From assembly GCA_037903475.1 (NCBI GenBank), contig JBAJFG010000362.1, positions 1,302,001-1,366,000 of the forward strand: a stretch of DNA of 64,000 bases, given 5' to 3'. Position 1 is the stretch's first letter, and each line of letters starts with the position of its first letter. The position numbers were made by a program, and so were the translations under genes. Positions 34,200 through 45,499 of this stretch are shown in pieces. The DNA comes from Ancylostoma caninum. Its lineage: Eukaryota; Nematoda; Chromadorea; Rhabditida; Ancylostomatidae. Below the pieces are notes generated by a model. That model saw nothing but the letters and a program-made list of their open reading frames with translations. It was not told where the DNA came from and ran no database searches.

Positions 34200-36640
34200 A
34201 GCAATTTTTACCTGTTTTGACTCAGAAAACTGAAAAAAAAATCAAAAAATAATTGTGGTAACACCTCTATCAAATTTTAATTGCATCCCGAGCCCATCTT
34301 CGAACCTCTATGCGTGCCCACGTTCCAGCGCTAGTGAGCACATAACCTCGTTCACGGATGCACTTAGATTACCTTCGCAGCGCGTGTATTGACGCCCACG
34401 AACATAGCAGGCTCCAACGTCTCCTTTTTTGAGGACGAATAATCAGTGCTCAAAAAAGAAGGCTTTCTGAGGATGTATTGATCAAGTATGTAGAAATCAA
34501 ACAAATTTAATTAATTTAATTTATGATTGAATTCATGAAGACCGCCCGATAGTCGAATACTCCGAAAACAAAAAGCTCTACGGTCTTTCCTCCCTTGTCC
34601 CTGCTATAGGGCTCCCCTTTCTTATTATTCCAAATTTGTGCTTCAATATTGAATGTTCGAAAATTGAGTATAACCAATACATTGTTCGATGAACACACTA
34701 GTTTCTAAGCTTATCAAGTCCACAAATAGGGAGCGTAGTTTCAACTGCGGCAAGATTGAGGGGGTCAAACTATTGCAATTGAGATCCGAATATGAGCCTA
34801 TACTGGGCTGTACACCTAATTTTTTAAGATTATCTTCTATCTGTAGGATTATTTTTTTGGTATCCTCGAGTTTGAAAAGAATAATGGATGCAGTGAAAAT
34901 CCGAAGCTGTAAGGGGTAGGCGCTTTTATATTACTGTACATAAACAATTCTGGCTTATGTCCAGTATGATGAAGGATATGACTATGCGTCGGCTGGTCCG
35001 CACCTAACCCTCCTCTGAAAGGTTTGCATTGGATCACTATCCATTTTTTTGTCTTTCCCACATATCTACCTATCAACTGAAAAATTTTTCATAATTTTGC
35101 TGTTTCTTCATGGTATTTTTTGTCCATAATTGTTGTACTCCCAGGCTTCCTCTGACGGTTTCTGATACTCATCTTTGCTGATATTTTTCGCTATTTTACT
35201 CTGCTAATCCTCAAATTTCCATATCATTGCATTCCGTGTGATGTCATGTAACAAAAACGACTTCTCCTTCAAGCCCTCTCCTTCCTCTCCTTTCTATGGG
35301 GTTGGGTTATTTTTACACGTTTATGAATTCGTTCATGCTTCCGAAAGCAGTAAGCCAGCAGCAAAAGCATGCATTGATAGTTGAAATGAATGGCATACGA
35401 TGAATGCTGCAGTTACACGCTATGTCCTCGATGTGTCCTACATCCGGCACTCTACTTTTTTCCCTATGAATAGCTATTCTGGGTTGGAGATACTTCCCTT
35501 GTGTGCCAGCTAAGTTTGTCGAAGTATTCGTCCTCAAGTCTCAGAAATTCACTCTCTGTAAATGTCAGAGCGCTCAACTCCCAGGCGACATCATTCTTTG
35601 AAAAGGTCACCCGGCCTGTCACCGGATTGTTTACTGGGGGAAGATGAATTCAGTGAAATGCATGGGCATGAAGCTGCAATTAGGATCCAACGGAAGAGCG
35701 GGCTGTCGGGCGAGTTGGCATCTCTTCTCTCTGAACACATCTTATTATTCAGAATGTCCTCTACTGACGGCGCGATATGGTGGAATCCCTTCTGTTGTCC
35801 AAACAAGAAGAAAAGCTGGGTTAGGCTAAATGGTGTTCTTCATTGACCTCTTCGGTTAAAGGATGGGCAAAGAGACTTCTGTAAGCGATAGATTGGCGTG
35901 TAAAAATGTCAAACATCTCCAAGAACTTGATAATTTTACGTGCCTTTGTTCCTCTAAATTTTTGTGCTCGTGACTACACGATGCTCGGGAACTTTGAGGT
36001 ATACGATAGTATTGCCGTCTTAGAACATATTCGGTAATTGAGAATAATATAGCAGATGCCTCCGATTCTCTCAATTTCCCTTTGGAGAAGCTGAATTTAG
36101 AAACATTTACGTGGTAGTGGATAATTTTTTCCCGGAGAAAAGGCTGGTTTCTATCCAAGAAAAGTACGTGACCCTCTATCACATCAAGCCTGCTATTAAT
36201 CAGCGAGCCGATCTTGATATCGCCTAATTTTTCAGCCCCTGGTTCAGCTTAGGACACATGCACTGAAATTCCACTCTAGGATGCATAGGATACTCTAGGA
36301 TTCTTCCAATTTTTTTACGTCTAGCCTCTTGATTTTTCTTCCGTTTTCTTACGTGGTGGTATCGATCTTCCTGATTGACTACAACTTTATTTACTGTTTT
36401 TGCGCATATGCTGTTATTTGACCTAAACACTGTCTCTGGTTTGGTCCTCTGTAATTTACTATTTTCCTATGGCAAGAATTAGTTATTCTTACTATTGTGG
36501 CACATAACTATCTTGATTCAATTTTGAATTATTCCTTGTCTTTGAATTTTAAGACAACGTAGTCACTTGACTCAGAACGACTGATTTGCTCAAAACGTCG
36601 CAGTCTTCATCGTTCTGGGGGTGAGCCAGATTTAAAGAAA
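34200..36640. other. Decayed minus-strand coding-like region, possibly a retroelement
   Basis: On the minus strand several neighbouring frames (36430-36224, 36182-35856, 35806-35591, 35537-35313, 35076-34849) look coding and change frame from one to the next, as in a mutated long gene. The right boundary near 36575-36605 carries GACTGATTTGCTCAAAACGTCG, similar to CGACGATTTGCCGAAACGTC at 51290. I could not identify a reverse-transcriptase or other motif, so the class is open. Confidence 0.35.
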
Positions 36641-36644
36641 CAAA

Positions 36645-39600
36645 CTAGTTGTTACCATTTGTCGCGAAGCGACAAAGAAAGCCCGGTGCACAGAACACAT
36701 TGGATATTGATGGGTTGGGCCTCTGGGTTTCTCAGTTTCCTGCTAGTGTTCCGCGTGTTGCAGACCTTTTTCTCTTTCTCAGTCATGACCCTTTTTGGTT
36801 ATTCTTTATTCTTTATTCATAATATCGGTTCACATCTTGAAAGCCAAGTATGAGGGTTGACATAGACCGAGAATTCAACAAAAGGACCGATCTAACTCCA
36901 TTCTATGGGTGGAGTGAGGGGGGGGGGAGAGGAGGTGGACAGCTCGGTTCAGAAGGGCAGTGGCCGCCAACACTGCAAGCCCTCGGAAGGCACATGTGAA
37001 GGACTCCGGATATCAGCTAGTATGTCCGCCAACGTTCCTGAGGTTCACGGGCCGGAAGCAGGGGGTCAATGTTTGGGACGACAATTGCATAACGTTATAA
37101 TCTATGTGTTAGTAATAAGCAACATAATGAAAAAGAACTCAAATATCAGTGTTAGTAACACAGTCTGCCTTCTTTATATCAGTAATAATATTTATATATT
37201 ATTTTAACTACATTTGTAATCATTGGCTTTACTACACATGACGATTTGCTAGGCTACTAGTCTATTACGTGCGTACTGATCCATGAGGCCTGATAACACT
37301 GGGCTCTTGACCATGCACTACATTCGGCCACTCAATGCTTTAGCTCTAATGCATGTTGGATTATTCACTAGTCAACACTCCTGTCACCTTATCCCGATCG
37401 CTCATCAATCTTAATGTCAGCATTAGATCTAATAAGTGTTCAATCTTTTTCGTTAATTTATTACTACAAGGAATGCCCTAAACATAATTTTATCTGTGAT
37501 TGGTGGGATTTTTTCTTCTCTTCACTTTCCCTATTAGTTCTGGGTGGTTGACCGATGGAGCCAACTGATCCATAGTATCTCGACGCCACTACTGACCTTG
37601 AAGTTGGACCTCTTACAGCAGCAATGATTTTTAGGGATAAATAATCGGCAGTTTATAAGCAGCAGGGTTGGAAATGAATGAATAGGTTGATATCCAAGTG
37701 ACAGCGCCTATTTTTCAAAAGCAGTTGGTCTGTTTGTCATTTTGCCTGTGCACACGTGCATCATTCTCGAAAAGATAGACGGATTCCATGACTACAGAAA
37801 CGCCATGGGACGTGAACGAGGAAAAAACATGCTCGAAATGAGAGGGTCGATTAGTTTCCGCCACAATCTGCGGTTGCGACGCTATGAATTCGCAGTCCGT
37901 CTCTTTTTCACAAGGAGTGTACGCATTGTTCTCGATGAGTCCTGGCATTTTGAACCAACAACTGATTCACTGTCTCAGCCAAGAATGATATCAGATAGAG
38001 GGCGTATGTATGTACTGCATGTGAGGACATCCAAGATATTACCACAGCTTTACGATTGGCCCGTTCAAATAAAATCCCAGTCCTTAATTAATTTATTTAT
38101 TTTTTATATTTTAATTTTTATTTATTTTATTTTATTTTTATTTATTTTAATTGTTCATTCATCCTCCTTTCCGGCGATTACATGCAAATACGTTTCCAGA
38201 TTTCAATGTTAAAGTTAGTGAATCTTCTCCAAATTGCGGGAAGCCGTTGGAAGTGCTTGAAATGTCGTGGCCATCCATCTTCCATGACGTTCTAGCACAC
38301 CATCATATCTTTGTCAAGCCAAAGCGTTGCTTAATTCCTATCCATCTTTTCCTCTATCCTGAAGAGAATTCCGGGTCGCGGTCAAGTATTAGCCGATCAT
38401 ACAAACTTTACGATAGCCTATGCGCCTCTACAAGGTAACAACAAAGTCTTTGGGCGAACATAACAAATTATAGGTATAGGAGTAGATGGGCTAGCAATCT
38501 AAAAATTCACGTGGATTATGTAGAATTCATGCGCTTCGAGAATTTCCTCTTGGATTTTGGATAACTCTTTTGGCTTCTCTGTGGAGTCGCAAAAACCGTC
38601 GGCAACTGCAACGCTCGAGGGCCGCAAGTTGGTCGATCGAACATTTATGAGCCCGTTTTCTTGTTCGGTCCAAACCAAGGATATATCTCAGCAAGAGTAA
38701 GCTCGGATCCTGCCTTGTAAGAACTACACCTCAGGGATCTAGAGGTATTCGTTTCAGGGAGCATGCTAATTATTGAGCAGATTTGACGGGCTTGGTGGAA
38801 TCAGAAACTGGGGGGGGGGGGTCTGAATCAACGTTCTGCTGCTTTTTCTTTCAAAACGTGAACGGAAACTTTCGTCAGATCTCCATCTTATTTTTATCAC
38901 ATGTGCTCAAGCCTACGAAATAATATTCTTTTTAGGATTTTGCTCTGCCCACTTTTGCCCTATGTTCTGTGAATTTTATTGGCAAAATGCTAGGGTGGCA
39001 ATCTGTTGACCTTTTCCGGTGGAGAAAATTAGTTCAGGCATGAACTTCCCTAGGATAGAAAGCTTCTGCCCCCTTGGTACTGGACAGAAAAGTGGTGATT
39101 TGGGGAGCCAACTGAAAGAAGTTTCTGGAGAAGATGTCGCCGAGACCCTACGGCCATTTCCATCTCTGCCTGGTTTCATGTTTGCAGATCATACAAGGTT
39201 CAAATATGTAGAGCTATGGACTATGAAATTTTGCAGGTGTATTTGAGACATTTGGGTAGTCAGCGGAGTCCTGGGTTTCCCAACAATGTGCAGGGAGTAA
39301 TCACCACAAAGTCCTTAGCCAAATACTTTGTTGTCGCCCTGTAACTCTGAAACCAAGCCAACTCTTCCACTAGCTTTGACTAGCTGGTCTTTGTTTTCCG
39401 AACATTGCGTAATTTTTCTCTTGAAACCCATATTTTAGCAACAATTTAACAAAATTAGAAAGCATCTGCACTCAACAGATAAACGTTACCCATTAGGTAA
39501 TCAACTACTGGTTAAAATTATTCACATAATTCTCTACCCTTCGGCGTTTAACTCTAGAACTATGTACCTAACTATAGGTGGGAAAAAGATTTGTTAAATA

Positions 39601-40380
39601 AATAAACATATATATCACGTTCTCTCCATTTTTCGAAAACGATGAGAAAACCATAGAAACATTTTTTGCACCGCTAAATGTTTCTTTAGACAGCTGCCAT
39701 TGCCAGGCAGTTAGTTTCAAGCCCACATGTTCCTGACATTCATTCGTTTTTTATGGTATTACGTAGAATTCCATTTCCGCTGTCGTCGTTTGCACGCTTG
39801 AGGCCTCTTGCGGAAAGCCATTTCGGCAAGGTACATATAGGCTTCGGAGAGATTTTCATGCAAGAACGTTTATTCTCTTCCTGTTTGCAATTTTCTCTGG
39901 ATTGTAGTCCTTGAAAATCAAAGAAATCCAGATGCTTTTAAGCGCCTTTGGGAATGGACAATTCTTAGCAAGGTACTTCCATCTCAAAGAAATTTTCCAC
40001 TACTTTTTCCCATTCCTTGCAGAGTTCACCCTATTAGATGCCCGACTCCGGGTTTTTTCACCCATTTGCGTCAGCGAATTTGAGAAGCCTGAAAAGCTTA
40101 TTGTTAAAAAGCATTATATTTCCGTGGCAACAGTTACGCCCCAGATGATCCGAAGATTCTCCCACAAGTCCTAGTCCCGCTGGTTTTCCATATACACAGT
40201 ATCTATAGTAATTAGAATATTTCATATCCTCTGCGTGTAGTACAGCACACTCGTAAAAGTGTAAATAAATAAGTGTCTTAGTAGTTCTCCCATAGGAAAT
40301 TCAATTCCCAAAGGCAACAGTTCTGAGGAGAAATTTTTGGTCCCGCTCACAACACATCCTCTCCTTTGACTCCTTCAAGC
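36645..40380. other. Intergenic stretch; AT-rich tract and fragment of a dispersed repeat
   Basis: Contents: a G run near 36917, AT-rich TTTATTTTA tract at about 38088-38152, a G run at about 38811, and short frames (38976-39246, 39911-40174) without domains. The coding-like repeat copy 2 lies at 37740-37950. No supported gene. Confidence 0.4.
37740..37950 (-). repeat. Dispersed coding-like repeat, copy 2
   Basis: The minus-strand frame YTPCEKETDCEFIASQPQIV corresponds to the plus-strand frame YSPCRKEMDYACGF at 13620, and the DNA matches over about 170 bases with small gaps. The plus strand here is also open (156 codons from 37742), but the paired copy supports reading the minus strand. Confidence 0.45.
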
Positions 40381-40384
40381 TCCC

Positions 40385-40885
40385 TTGAAGGCACCTTCCT
40401 ATTTCAGAATCGTTTCTGGGATTTTTAAACGGTGAGAATCTCCAGGATCTGGTGATCACAATGGTATGCATGTTTCTGTGTGCATGTGCAAAACTGTTGA
40501 AAAGCCGCTCTCGACCCCCACATTATGGGGAGCCTGTGGGCGGAGCCAAGGTGGTCGTACGAGGTTCCCGCGCCAGTCACTCGCTTGCTGATTACGCATA
40601 GAATGCATCTGCTTTCCTGTTAGGGAGTGCGTGTTGAGGAAGTCTCTCGAATATCAGAAGATGTGCTCTTCTCTGTGCATTGTTGCAGAAATCTGGTTCT
40701 CCCATCTTGGCAACACCCTCCTCCCCGCCTACAAGCTCCCCAAAAGTTAAGGGTAAAAAATGGGTTTTTCGGCAATTTTGCAAAGAATCGCCTATACCAT
40801 TGTGATCAGGAGCAACTGGAGATCTTTCTCATGTAAAAATCTCCGAAACGATTTCGAGATGGTGCGATGTCTTTAAGCTTTTCAA
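40385..40885. mobile_element. GGCGGAGCC-family inverted-repeat element, short copy
   Basis: Left arm words GAGAATCTCCAGGATCTGGT, GATCACAATGGTAT and GAGCCTGTGGGCGGAGCCAA are mirrored on the right by GATCTCCAGTTGCTCCTGAT (reverse complement) and ACCATTGTGATCAGG. This about 500-bp form resembles the uninterrupted arms of the element at 1420-2456. No coding content. Confidence 0.75.
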
Positions 40886-40889
40886 GAAT

Positions 40890-42555
40890 TAACTATTTCA
40901 TTGATCTTCTCCAATATGAGTCTCCCTCTTAGACGGGAGTTCCTTCTCGAATTTAATTAGCTGTGCGTGTACCTTCGTATTTTTTATGAGGCTACCTTTG
41001 CTGTGAGTCTAGAAACGTCCTCTAGAGCAGAAGAAGACCTGGTAACTGGGAAGAGGTGACACAGCTGGACCTTATCTCGATCTAAATCACCTTTAGAGCA
41101 ATTTAAAAGACGTGCGTGTTTGAGGAAGAAAGAGGATCTGCTTGAAATAGTAAATAGCTGTAAAAGAGAACTGGATCTGTGAGGAACTGTTTTTTCTCGA
41201 CCATAGTGATTATTTTGCTCGAGAAAACAGCAAACAATCTATCTTGAGTCATCAAAGAACATTCAGAGGCAGTCGTAGACTTCCTCGTAATGTGATACTA
41301 CAGGTATCCCTCGTGACATTCTTCTGAAATTCATATATCACCCGTGTTGACGCTGTTAGCTAAGCGAACTTCCGTCATAACAACTTCGATCAACATATCT
41401 TCCGCAATATAGTAGCGCCTTTTAATGTTGGCTAGACGTTACTGCTATTTCGCTCCTTCAGGTTTTTATTTGGAGACGCTGTAATAGCTGGTTTGGTTCA
41501 ATTCGTGGAGAATATTGTGTGCTGAGCTTCTCTCTTCATTCACAAGGAAAGTCCATCGCCTTTTTCCCTTACATTTGAATGGTTGGGGAAAATAGTACCC
41601 TCATTTTCCCTTTTCGCCTTCCATAGAAATGCGATCATGCTGAATTTGTCTTGAAATCATAATTATATCCAATTTTTTCATATTACCACTTTTGCTACTA
41701 TCAATTGCCCTTCCCTCAGACCATTTCCCAGAAATTACCGACTATTTCTGGCTTGGAGCAGAAACAACTAAATATCCCTTAATCACAGCTACGAACAGCG
41801 ATACTATGCAGTGCATTTAGTTGAAATCAATGTTACATGGTAATCTACAACGAGAAATTTCAATTTGTAGCCAAGCCACGTCTACGACACCGTTCTCTCT
41901 GCATAGAGTAGTTTAAAAATTTCGAAAAAAAACTAGCGGTCATAGAAGGTACGCCGAAAAAAAGTTTCTATGAAGGAGATGTGTACCCAGATGGAATTTC
42001 TGTGATTAGATTGTGATGTATAATCATTTAATGAAAATTACACTGAAATCGAGGATATGGCTCCGCAAAGGAGCCTTTGCAAAATTTCCTAATAAAAATA
42101 AAGCCAATTACCGCCTAATCTCCATACTGTTTTTTGTGTCAGGTTATTCAAATCATCACCATTATTTCACCACCTGACGGAATGCCTGATACCTCAAAAT
42201 CGTATATTCCTTCGGGTTCCTAATTCCTACCAAGCTTTTACTGCCTTTGGGTAATATCAGTACATTTGTTTCAATGAATTCCAACCTATATGAGAGCAAA
42301 AGAGATCCCGTAGTAGATTCCCATAGAGGTGCCATCTGATGACTGCTTTGCCTTTTTCGCCCTTTCACCGCATACATCTATGAGCTACCGATGATGGAAC
42401 CAACCCCCCCCCCTCTCGCCCAGGTGAAAGATAGGCAGTCTTTCTGTTCTGTCTGCGCTCCAGAGAAAAATTAGCGATCCAGCAAGATTTATATAGGAAA
42501 GTTTTCGAATCCTCACATTATCTATGTACTAACGAAGGGGGGGAAGGGAGGGATT
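40890..42555. other. Intergenic stretch; nothing recognised
   Basis: AT-rich with many short frames; one minus-strand frame (42162-42377) has no support. A C run lies near 42402 and a G run near 42537. Confidence 0.4.
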
Positions 42556-42560
42556 GCAAC

Positions 42561-42919
42561 AGGTCCGGCTCGTAGATCGGAATGAAACCTATCTGGATTG
42601 AATCTTTGTTTCGATAGGTGCTATACTATAATATGTATTTCATTACTGCCCTCGGCTTCGAAAAATAGAAACCCCACCAAAATACGAGAATGCAAAACAG
42701 AAGCTCAGGACGTGATTGAAACCTTCGACTCTCTGCCTAGCCGTGCAACATCTTCCCCACTTGGCCACCCCAGCGCTGACCACCGCATTAACGCATATGG
42801 TGATCTGGTGGGATTTCTATTTTTCGAAGACGAGGGCAGTAATGAGATACATAATATAGTACCTACTCAAACAAAGATTCAAGCCAGATAGGTGTCATTC
42901 CGATCTGCGAGCCGGGCCT
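42561..42919. mobile_element. Fold-back MITE with arms of about 110 bp
   Basis: The left arm runs AGGTCCGGCTCGTAGATCGG … ATTGAATCTTTGTTT … ATTACTGCCCTCG … CGAAAAATAGAAA. The right arm is its inverted copy (CGAAGACGAGGGCAGTAATG … AAACAAAGATTCAAG … CTGCGAGCCGGGCCT). The centre is about 130 bases. The plus-strand frame of 97 codons across it is a by-product. No clear target duplication could be read. Confidence 0.85.
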
Positions 42920-42924
42920 CTTGC

Positions 42925-45070
42925 ATCTCCCTTGTAAGCTGCCCATGATGACCTCTATGGTGAATATAGGCGGGCTTTGAGTCAGTACTCTAGGAAAACC
43001 TGCACGCTACCAGAATTCAGATAGGAGGGCAACCAACTAAACCACTCAATGGGGATTCATATAATAAATCTCATAGGTCATCATGGATTGCATCAGCTAA
43101 AGAATTCCACAACATCGAGACCACGTAGACGTTGATGCACCTGCAGATTTTACGGATTCTCACCCCTTAGCAACCATTTCTTCACGTGTTCAGCGATGTG
43201 ATAAATTTTGCGCGGCTCATTAGCGTTTGTAGGCCCGTTGATTACATCTTCTGTGAATGAATTCACCAGCTTTTCAATCTCATTATGATCTTTTCTATTG
43301 CGTTGCTAGCTTCGTTTTTCATGAAATCTTCTTTCTTTGCAGAACAGGCAGCTATGCGCTAGAGTGGACATCTGAGTTTCGCTTTGCTCTCGAACTTCTT
43401 CAAGCTTAACTCGAATGACTTTACTCTGTTTCCAGAATGAATTAATGTAATGCCGTTGGAGTCATGAGAGCAAACAAGGCTAATATGTGAAAAAGTATGA
43501 CATAACGGACTCTCTTTTTCGCTAAAGTTCATGTAATGCCTGTACGTCTACAGTGTGCTATATCTTCACATTATTCTTTCGCTCTAGGGCCGCCAGATTT
43601 TTGATGTAGCCAGTTAAGCTAGCTCGTCTTGTGTCATAACCTTCTCCCCACGTTTTTTTTTCTGCCTTATTATTTTTTATCTAGTCACTCTGATTTTTTA
43701 AGTACAAATGGATGTCATTGGTCCAAGTCATTCCATTTAAAAAGGGTTGAAAACCACTAAAAAGCTGTTGTGATCATTACCTGAATTATTGCTACTATTT
43801 TCTCGGCTGTTTTCCTAGAATACTCTGAATTTGTCGTTAATTTTAGAGATACGTATACCGCTTTGAAAAATCCGGTCAAAGAGCTCTTTTCTCTGCAGAG
43901 CCCACGTCTGGAGGGGGGGGGGGGGTAGCCACGTTACCTGGCACTGCGGGACTTCCATGTAGACCTGGACCCGTTTTCATACATGTGGTTTTAGCCACTT
44001 GGACAACTACACGAATTCCTGTAGCAATTCTATTTACACCGCTTTTAGAAGCGTTCCGGCAAAAGTTGAACAGCCTAAGCATGAGAGGTGCTCGCCAATT
44101 TCTTAGGAGCAGACCTCACCACAGAACATATGTATGTATCATAGACATATGGCACTCCACCACATCGTTGCAGTGCTCGCAGTTCGTGATAATGTGCAAA
44201 ACCATGCAATGATCCAGCTAAGTTTTTTTAATGCTTTATGAGCTAAACGTCTCTCGGTTAGAAATTCTTCCTGGATCATGGGTTGTTTTGAAATGGTGAG
44301 CTCGCGTTAGGCGAGAACAAGACAAGGATTTTACCATGCGTGATGTGGTTCTGCATAATTCTTCCCGTTCATCAAGCCTTTCGGGATAAGACATGCCTCT
44401 GCCGACACCAATCACGCGTTGCTTGTAAGAATAAGCTTAGCAGACTCTGACAACCGCCTATTTACCTGTTCGATGGGCTGTGAATAATCCGATAAAGATA
44501 TAAGCCACAGAAGATCTGTGGGTTACTGTAACAGTGACTAGAACAAGAGGTTTTTCACAAAGAAACTAATCAACAGAGTTTTTGGAAAAGAGGCAAAAAC
44601 GGCGGGAAAATTACGGAAAAATAGATCAGGTGTGAATAAAGCAGAGATAAGTCGCGGTATTTAGAACAGAGATAAAGAAAAAGGTACAAATTACCAATAG
44701 CAAGTAAAATGAAAGCTTTGAAGGGTTAATTACCCAAGTTTACCCAAACTCGAAAATAGGTCTACCTCAGTCCAATGAGAGTGGTGGGAAGTATGTAGAG
44801 CATGGTTAGTAGACAACCCACAGCTCGCAGGTGAAGATCTATTTGGCGGTAGGTTAGGAGCCTTTACATTTTTGTTTTCTTGATTTATATACCCTTCGCT
44901 CACTGCTGACGAGTTCAATTACCCAGTTCTAGTTTTCGCAGAGTGGCAGGAACAAAACGTATGTAAGTTAGATCATCTGTTTCTTTATTCATTTACAAGG
45001 AAGCTATCCTGGGTTTTCGCAGAATCTAATACTGTTTAAAACGTTTGGCTCTCTATTTTCTCCCGGTACA
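42925..45070. other. Intergenic stretch; nothing firmly recognised
   Basis: Contains a G run at about 43913, facing short frames at 43876-44212, and AT-rich DNA. No splice-supported exon was found. Confidence 0.4.
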
Positions 45071-45073
45071 TAT

Positions 45074-45496
45074 TATGCCGAAATTCAACGCGAAACTTCA
45101 ACTGAAGTACGTTTTTACCCTTTTTTTTGCTCAGAAAGTCATGTCCGCTTCCTAATAAATCTTATATTCAGTACTCATTCGAGCAGATTTCTCGTTATGA
45201 TATTCATTCGAGAACAAAAACTGACCTCACTCTCATAAAAATTGCTCAATACTTGGAGCAAAGGCTTTTAAAAAGGGCAGATTATCTAGGAAAACTGCAC
45301 TTCCGCGCGACAGCAGGCGACTATTTCGAATTCTTCATGTATTTACTCGCTGGTGGTATGAGAAATCGTGAGATGTGATGGAAGATTTTGTTCATTGTAG
45401 AGTGAAAAATATCGCATTGGAAACAAAATTGCCATCTCGTTTTCAAACGATAGATATGAACCTTTTAGCGTGTCTCCGTAATTTTGGACCACCCTG
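45074..45496 (+). mobile_element. Partial copy (right half) of the CAGGGTGGTCC element
   Basis: From GCCGAAATTCAACGCG to GTAATTTTGGACCACCCTG it matches 33625-34186. The shared frame is open here for its last 65 or so codons (RYDIHSRTKTDLTL…HFRATAGDYFEFF…stop) with mostly conservative differences from the other copy. The left half is missing. The following bases ATATGCAGGGTGATCGTG start a further, different inverted-end motif. Confidence 0.75.
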
Positions 45497-45499
45497 CAC

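Noticed and set aside
42598..42891. 97-codon plus-strand frame
   Set aside because: It is produced by the fold-back MITE whose arms it crosses.
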